A stretch of DNA of 9,310 nt from an uncultured Prevotellaceae bacterium (GTDB lineage: Bacteria > Bacteroidota > Bacteroidia > Bacteroidales > Bacteroidaceae), in the NCBI GenBank assembly GCA_946403615.1, contig CAMJAO010000067.1:1-9310 (forward strand), in the 5' to 3' direction. The position numbers and the translations under genes are program-made. Of the stretch, positions 5,632-9,310 are shown piece after piece. The first letter of the stretch is position 1, and every line of letters begins with the position of its first letter. The notes beneath the pieces were generated by a model, which saw only the letters and a program-made list of their open reading frames with translations, made no database searches and was not told the DNA's origin.

Positions 5632-6423
5632 ATGAACATTTTCTCATTAGAAGGTAAAGTGGCGTTGGTGACGGGTGCGGCTTATGGCATCGGTTTCGCT
5701 ATCGCCGAGGCACTGGCAAAGGCCGGTGCGCAGATTGCTTTTAACTGTCGTGGTCAGGAACACCTGGACAAGGCGCTGGCCGACTATCGGGCATTGGGCA
5801 TCGAAGCCCATGGCTACTTGTGTGATGTGACCAATGAAGCCGAGGTGCAGCAGATGGTAGAAGACATCCGCCGTCAACTGGGACATATCGACATCCTGGT
5901 CAATAATGCCGGTATCATCAAACGTATTCCCATGCACGAGATGAAGCGTGAGGATTTTCAACAAGTGATAGATATCGACCTGGTGGGTCCGTTTATTGTG
6001 ACCAAGGCCGTCATCCCTGAGATGATGGAGCGCCGTGAGGGCAAGATCATCAATATCTGCTCGATGATGAGCGAACTGGGCCGCGAGACCGTCAGCGCTT
6101 ATGCTTCGGCCAAGGGCGGCTTGAAGATGCTTACCCGTAACATCTGCTCCGAGTACGGCGGGTACAACATCCAATGCAACGCCATTGGTCCGGGCTATAT
6201 CGCCACACCGCAGACGGCGCCACTGCGTGAGCGCCAGCCCGACGGCAGCCGCCATCCGTTCGACTCGTTCATCTGTGCCAAAACCCCTGCCGGGCGCTGG
6301 CTCAATCCCGATGAGTTGGGTGGTCCCGCCGTGTTCCTCGCCTCACATGCCTCCGATGCTGTTAACGGCCACATCCTCTATGTCGATGGCGGCATCCTCG
6401 CCTATATCGGGAAGCAACCGTGA
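5632..6423 (+). CDS. kduD: Short-chain dehydrogenase KduD / gluconate-5-dehydrogenase-like (263 aa)
   Basis: A classical SDR of NAD(P)-binding Rossmann type. Visible motifs are TGAAYGIG (14-21) for cofactor binding, CDVT (64-67), NNAG (91-94), a catalytic serine in 'NICSMMSELG' (141-150) and Y157-x-x-x-K161 in 'SAYASAKGG'. The position that usually holds the fourth catalytic residue, Asn, is Asp116 ('DIDLVGPF'); from memory this Asp is shared by Bacteroides relatives annotated as gluconate 5-dehydrogenase. The C-terminal 'VDGGILAYIGKQP' is typical of that group. Pairing with kduI argues for reduction of 3-deoxy-D-glycero-2,5-hexodiulosonate to 2-keto-3-deoxygluconate, which then enters the KDG kinase/aldolase route. 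Activity on 5-keto-gluconate is an alternative from the sequence alone. No TAnnTTTG promoter precedes it, so it probably depends on the kduI promoter through the intervening element. A second inverted-repeat element begins at its stop codon. Confidence 0.93.
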   Translation: MNIFSLEGKVALVTGAAYGIGFAIAEALAKAGAQIAFNCRGQEHLDKALADYRALGIEAHGYLCDVTNEAEVQQMVEDIRRQLGHIDILVNNAGIIKRIPMHEMKREDFQQVIDIDLVGPFIVTKAVIPEMMERREGKIINICSMMSELGRETVSAYASAKGGLKMLTRNICSEYGGYNIQCNAIGPGYIATPQTAPLRERQPDGSRHPFDSFICAKTPAGRWLNPDELGGPAVFLASHASDAVNGHILYVDGGILAYIGKQP

Positions 6424-6579
6424 TTTAGGTGTGAAAGGTGTGAAAGGAGTAGAAGGTGTGAAAGGAGTGGAGACATATGTAAGCCTCTTGGTGTAGCATG
6501 TGTGGCTTTGCTCTTAAGAAAACCATTTGTGAGCAATAGTCTTTACTCCTTCACACCTTTTACTCCTCCACTCCTAAAT
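6423..6579 (+). repeat. Second inverted-repeat element, 9-bp tandem units, without a gene
   Basis: The left arm has five 9-bp units from 6427 to 6471: AGGTGTGAA three times (units 1, 2 and 4), plus the variants AGGAGTAGA and AGGAGTGGA. The junction GACATATGT follows. The right arm (6538-6566) is the reverse complement of 6446-6474 with one bulge and about three mismatches, and the outer ends ATTTAGG (6423-6429) and CCTAAAT (6573-6579) pair perfectly. The roughly 60-bp centre has a small TTGCTC/GAGCAA stem and no reading frame worth naming. The first base is the last base of the kduD stop codon. It resembles the element around the four-helix-bundle gene in build and in the AGACATATG junction. 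Confidence 0.82.
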
Positions 6580-6581
6580 AC

Positions 6582-6617
6582 AAAAAAACGGCATCCTCGA
6601 AAGGGTGCCGTTTTTAT
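6582..6617. terminator. Bidirectional hairpin terminator between kduD and the HU gene
   Basis: ACGGCATCC (6588-6596) pairs with GGGTGCCGT (6603-6611), nine pairs with one G-U, around a TCGAAA loop. It is flanked by seven A's on the left and five T's on the right. The arms serve both strands, fitting the convergent arrangement of the kdu transcript and the HU gene. Confidence 0.92.
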
Positions 6618-6638
6618 GAATTTTTCTTACAAAATCTC

Positions 6639-6908
6639 TTAGAGAGCCTTCTCCAGTTCTGCGCCAGCCTTGAACTTAGCCACTTTCTTAGCAGCGATAG
6701 TGATCTTCTGTTTTGTGGCGGGGTTGATGCCCTCGCGAGCGGGACGCTCGTTCACGCTGAATGTGCCGAAGCCAATGAGTTGCACTTTGTCGCCCTCTTT
6801 CAGAGCGTCTTTGATAGCCTCTACTGTAGCCTCAAGAGCCTTTTTTGCATCTACCTTGGTGAGTCCTGCACCAGCGGCGATTTTGTCGATTAATTGAGTC
6901 TTGTTCAT
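6639..6908 (-). CDS. HU-family DNA-binding protein (89 aa)
   Basis: A compact HU/IHF-type nucleoid protein of standard length. Residues 1-45 form the helical dimerisation part (MNKTQLIDKIAAGAGLTKVD...). GFGTF (46-50) is the family hallmark, and 'ERPAREGINPATKQ' (54-67) is the DNA-contacting arm with the Arg-Pro and Asn-Pro motifs; Pro63 would be the residue that intercalates in DNA. The C-terminal strand and helix (68-89) are lysine-rich. Homodimers bend DNA without strict sequence specificity and help compact the chromosome. It is a single-gene unit with the best promoter of the window upstream and a bidirectional terminator downstream. IHF-like use is possible, but the sequence is closer to HU-beta. 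Confidence 0.97.
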   Translation of the reverse strand: MNKTQLIDKIAAGAGLTKVDAKKALEATVEAIKDALKEGDKVQLIGFGTFSVNERPAREGINPATKQKITIAAKKVAKFKAGAELEKAL

Positions 6909-6961
6909 AATTTTCTATGATAAATTTAACATAAATGTGAAATAAGTTTCAAAATTTGCGA

Positions 6962-6992
6962 CAAATATAGGTTAATCATTTGATAAATCAAA
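6962..6992 (-). promoter_or_regulatory. Complete Bacteroidetes promoter (-33 TTTG, 19 bp, -7 TATATTTG) for the HU gene
   Basis: On the minus strand TTTG (plus-strand 6989-6992) is followed by a 19-bp spacer and TATATTTG (6962-6969), the canonical Bacteroidetes housekeeping promoter. It is the only one in the window with both elements at ideal spacing, in keeping with strong expression of HU. The leader is about 50 nt. Confidence 0.8.
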
Positions 6993-7047
6993 CAAAAAAT
7001 AAAAAAAAGTGAAGAAAATGATGAAAAAAAGTGTCTATAGGGCTGAT

Positions 7048-7082
7048 TTTGTGCCGCATAACAGATATTTTTCGTATTTTTG
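7048..7082 (+). promoter_or_regulatory. Probable promoter for the rhomboid-EEP pair
   Basis: TATTTTTG (7075-7082) fits TAnnTTTG and lies 33 bp before the ATG at 7116. TTTG at 7048-7051 could be the -33 element, but its 23-bp spacer is longer than the usual 19-21. The AT-rich segment between this and the divergent HU promoter shows no other feature. Confidence 0.55.
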
Positions 7083-7115
7083 CGCCCATAAACAGACTAA
7101 ACCGTTGTAACAATC

Positions 7116-8054
7116 ATGCGCAAGATACCAACAGTCACAAAAAACCTGCTCATTATCAATGCTATTGCATTCATCGCTTATCTGGTGCTGGAAAGCAAAG
7201 GGATAGATTTGAACAGTATCCTCGGATTGCATTTCTTCATGGCGTCCGATTTTCACCTTTATCAGTTCTTCACCTACATGTTCATGCATGGTGGCATCGA
7301 GCATATTTTCTTCAATATGTTTGCCCTCTGGATGTTCGGATGTGTGGTAGAGAATGTTTGGGGTCCTAAAAAGTTCCTTTTTTATTACATTTTGTGCGGT
7401 GTAGGTGCCGGCTTGATACAAGAGATTGCACAGTTGGCCTCCTTGTGCATCGGCTATCATCTCAGTCTCTCTGACGTCTTTTCCATGAGAGAAGAATTGT
7501 CCGTTGCCCTCAACGGGTGGACCACGGTGGGTGCCTCAGGAGCCATCTACGCCATTTTGTTGGCTTTCGGTATGATTTTCCCCGAGGAGCGCATCTTCAT
7601 CTTCCCCCTGCCCATCCCTATCAAGGCCAAGTGGTTTGTGATGTTCTATGTTGCCATCGAACTGTTCTCGGCCCTGGGTTCCGGCGGTAATGACAATGTG
7701 GCGCATTTTGCGCATTTGGGCGGTATGCTTTTCGGCTTCATACTCATCCGCTATTGGCGTCGCCATCCCGAGGTGGGCAGTGGCTATGGGCGTAACAAAG
7801 GACAGCAGTTCTTTGACCGACTGCGCAATTCATGGGAGCAGCGTAGCCGTCGTCAGGCTGACAGTGGGCGCACTTCGACACAGCAGCAACAGCAACAACC
7901 CCGGCGCGAGACCGACCAGCAGTACAATGCGCGTAAGAAACGTGAGCAGGATGAGATAGATGTTATTTTGGACAAGATACGCAAAAGCGGCTACGACAGC
8001 CTGACGCAAGAGGAGAAGAAGACCCTCTTTGATGCCAGCAACAAAAAACGATGA
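7116..8054 (+). CDS. Rhomboid-family intramembrane serine protease with cytoplasmic C-terminal extension (312 aa)
   Basis: Rhomboids cut substrate proteins inside or near the membrane. Six hydrophobic segments are visible in the first 213 residues. The catalytic features are present: His63 and Asn67 in 'HIFFNMFALW' (oxyanion-site residues equivalent to GlpG His150 and Asn154), the nucleophile Ser141 in GASG (139-142), and His200 in 'AHLGG' (199-203). After the last membrane helix comes a basic, Gln-rich linker (about 214-265, including QQQQQQ) and a helical tail (266-310, 'DQQYNARKKREQDEIDVILD') resembling the small domain found at the end of many Bacteroidetes rhomboids. This should lie in the cytoplasm. 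The stop overlaps the next start by four bases (ATGA at 8051-8054), so translation of the EEP protein is probably coupled. The substrate is not predictable from here. Confidence 0.95.
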   Translation: MRKIPTVTKNLLIINAIAFIAYLVLESKGIDLNSILGLHFFMASDFHLYQFFTYMFMHGGIEHIFFNMFALWMFGCVVENVWGPKKFLFYYILCGVGAGLIQEIAQLASLCIGYHLSLSDVFSMREELSVALNGWTTVGASGAIYAILLAFGMIFPEERIFIFPLPIPIKAKWFVMFYVAIELFSALGSGGNDNVAHFAHLGGMLFGFILIRYWRRHPEVGSGYGRNKGQQFFDRLRNSWEQRSRRQADSGRTSTQQQQQQPRRETDQQYNARKKREQDEIDVILDKIRKSGYDSLTQEEKKTLFDASNKKR

Positions 8055-9265
8055 CGACAATTAAGAAATGGCTTTGCCGCATTTTGGCCGTCGTTAATAT
8101 TTTGGTGGTGGTCATGATGTTGCTGACGGGTTATTCAGGGTATGTCAATCCCGTTGACCACCCTTTGTGGGCGGCTTCGGGGATGGCTTTTCCTTTGGTG
8201 CTTGCCGCCAATGTCATTTTTATACCCGTGTGGCTGCTTTTGCGTCGCCGTTATCTGCTTATCCCATTATTGGGCATTGTCTTCTGCTTTTCGCCCGTAC
8301 GCACATACATACCCTTTAATTTTGTGTCCGAACCCCCTGAAGGCTCCATCAAAGTCATCTCTTTCAATGTCCATTTGTTTGAGGGTTGGCGGTATCATAC
8401 CCGTCGCGACAATCCTACCGTGAATTATCTGCTTGATGCCGATGCCGACATCATCTGTCTGCAAGAGGCGGGGTTGTCGGAGGTGCGCAATGTCAAAGTG
8501 GATAAACTTATGGCCAAGCGCTATCCCTATGTGTCGCGCACGATGAACCAAAGCAACGGCGTGGCGCTTTACAGCAAATGGCCCATCCTCTCGACCGAGC
8601 GCATCGAGTATGCTTCTGCCGGCAATGTGAGCGACGCCTCGCTTGTGCTTATCGATGGCGACACGGTGCTGGTGGTGAACAACCATCTGGAGACCTATGG
8701 CCTCTCACCCGACGACAAACTGGATTTTGACGAAATTGTCACGGGAAAGGAGCAAACAGAGGAAAGCACCGCAAAAGACACGAATGACAAGTCCGTGAAG
8801 AACGACAAATCTGCTAAGAGTGACAAGTCTGTAAAGGGCGACAAGAAAGACAAAAGCAAAAAGAAAGATAAAAAAAGCAAGCAGAAAAAGAAAAAAAAGA
8901 AAAAGACCCGTTGGGATTACTTGGAGGCAGTGAAGCGTGCCGACAAGTTGCGCGCTCCCCAAGCCGAGGCTGTGGCCGACTATATCCGCCGCAGCGGTGT
9001 GAAGAGTGTCATCGTGTGCGGTGATCTCAACGATCATCCTTTGTCTTACGCACATCACACTGTGGGCAAGGGCTTGACCGACTGCTTTGTGGCGGGTGGC
9101 AACGGTCCCGGTTTCACTTACGACCATCACAAGATGTACTTCCGTATCGACCATATTTTCTGCTCGAAAGACTGGCGATGCTATACATGTCATGTTGACC
9201 GCAATGTGTCACTCTCTGACCATTATCCGGTCATTTGCACGCTCAAAAAGCGTCTAAATCGCTAA
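8051..9265 (+). CDS. Membrane-anchored endonuclease/exonuclease/phosphatase-family protein (404 aa)
   Basis: Three hydrophobic segments (about 7-28, 40-62, 68-80) precede an EEP-fold catalytic domain from about residue 99. With Lys at the N-terminus and Arg65-67 between helices 2 and 3, the positive-inside rule places the catalytic domain outside the inner membrane, in the periplasm. The Mg-dependent active site appears complete: Asn106 in 'SFNVHL', Glu139 in 'CLQEAG', His212 in 'NNHLET', Asp325 and Asn327 in 'GDLND', Asp367-His368 in 'RIDHIF', Asp390-His391 in 'SDHYPV'. The family cleaves phosphodiesters or phosphomonoesters in nucleic acids, lipids or inositol phosphates; the substrate here is unknown. 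Residues about 232-285 form a Lys/Asp/Ser-rich low-complexity insertion with repeated 'DKS' and a run of seven lysines; the frame continues intact beyond it. Translation is probably coupled to the rhomboid gene through the ATGA overlap. Confidence 0.93.
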   Translation: MTTIKKWLCRILAVVNILVVVMMLLTGYSGYVNPVDHPLWAASGMAFPLVLAANVIFIPVWLLLRRRYLLIPLLGIVFCFSPVRTYIPFNFVSEPPEGSIKVISFNVHLFEGWRYHTRRDNPTVNYLLDADADIICLQEAGLSEVRNVKVDKLMAKRYPYVSRTMNQSNGVALYSKWPILSTERIEYASAGNVSDASLVLIDGDTVLVVNNHLETYGLSPDDKLDFDEIVTGKEQTEESTAKDTNDKSVKNDKSAKSDKSVKGDKKDKSKKKDKKSKQKKKKKKKTRWDYLEAVKRADKLRAPQAEAVADYIRRSGVKSVIVCGDLNDHPLSYAHHTVGKGLTDCFVAGGNGPGFTYDHHKMYFRIDHIFCSKDWRCYTCHVDRNVSLSDHYPVICTLKKRLNR

Positions 9266-9295
9266 AAAATGAATATTTAAGCGGTAAAATTTTTC
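9258..9295 (+). terminator. Possible weak terminator after the EEP gene
   Basis: ATCGCT (9258-9263) can pair with AGCGGT (9280-9285), six pairs with one G-U, followed by AAAATTTTT. The stem starts inside the last codons of the gene. It is short and the loop is long, so this is tentative. The bases from here to the window end contain no recognisable gene start. Confidence 0.35.
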
Positions 9296-9310
9296 AGAGT
9301 GTGAAAAAAT

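Noticed and set aside
8770..8915. Frameshift or assembly error at the A-rich stretch in the EEP gene
   Set aside because: The frame continues without a break into GDLND, RIDHIF and SDH motifs in the correct order, so the reading frame is intact.

Overview
The window looks like chromosomal DNA of a Bacteroidetes bacterium, most likely Prevotella or a close relative. Seven upstream regions carry the Bacteroidetes sigma-factor -7 element TAnnTTTG. Starts lack Shine-Dalgarno sequences, and the proteins (KduI, the gluconate-5-dehydrogenase-like KduD, HU, rhomboid) read as Bacteroidales versions. Thirteen protein genes are supported, one of them cut by the left edge. There are no tRNA, rRNA or CRISPR features.

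Layout. (1) Positions 1-91, minus strand: 5' end of a probable acyl-thioesterase. (2) 392-703, plus: a 103-aa helical/coiled-coil protein of unknown function with its own promoter and a shared bidirectional terminator. (3) 2654 to 794, minus: a likely three-gene unit of flavin reductase, five-repeat Sel1 protein, and lipoprotein with an FMN-split-barrel domain. Only the first gene has a recognisable promoter. (4) 3875 to 2802, minus: ECF sigma factor followed 12 bp later by a four-helix membrane protein, ending at a hairpin terminator. (5) 4194-6423, plus: kduI and kduD, which complete catabolism of unsaturated uronates from pectin or glycosaminoglycans. A gene for an S23-type four-helix-bundle protein sits between them. 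(6) 6908 to 6639, minus: HU protein, sharing a bidirectional terminator with the kdu unit. (7) 7116-9265, plus: rhomboid protease and a membrane-anchored endonuclease/exonuclease/phosphatase (EEP) protein, overlapping by ATGA.

The most unusual structure is in the kdu region. The AT-rich four-helix-bundle gene lies between the arms of a perfect 27-bp inverted repeat (5067-5093 / 5582-5608) built from 8-bp units, with a second nested right arm and a 55-bp tandem duplication. In RNA the arms would form a long stem with the gene in the loop, the architecture of 23S rRNA intervening sequences that carry the same protein family, but here inside a metabolic operon. A second, gene-less element (6423-6579) built from 9-bp units begins on the kduD stop codon and shares an AGACATATG junction motif with the first. 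The two may be relatives, one loaded and one empty.

Other points worth checking are the lipidated FMN-barrel protein and its flavin-reductase neighbour, the sigma factor paired with an unrecognised membrane protein, and a lysine-rich low-complexity insertion inside the EEP domain.
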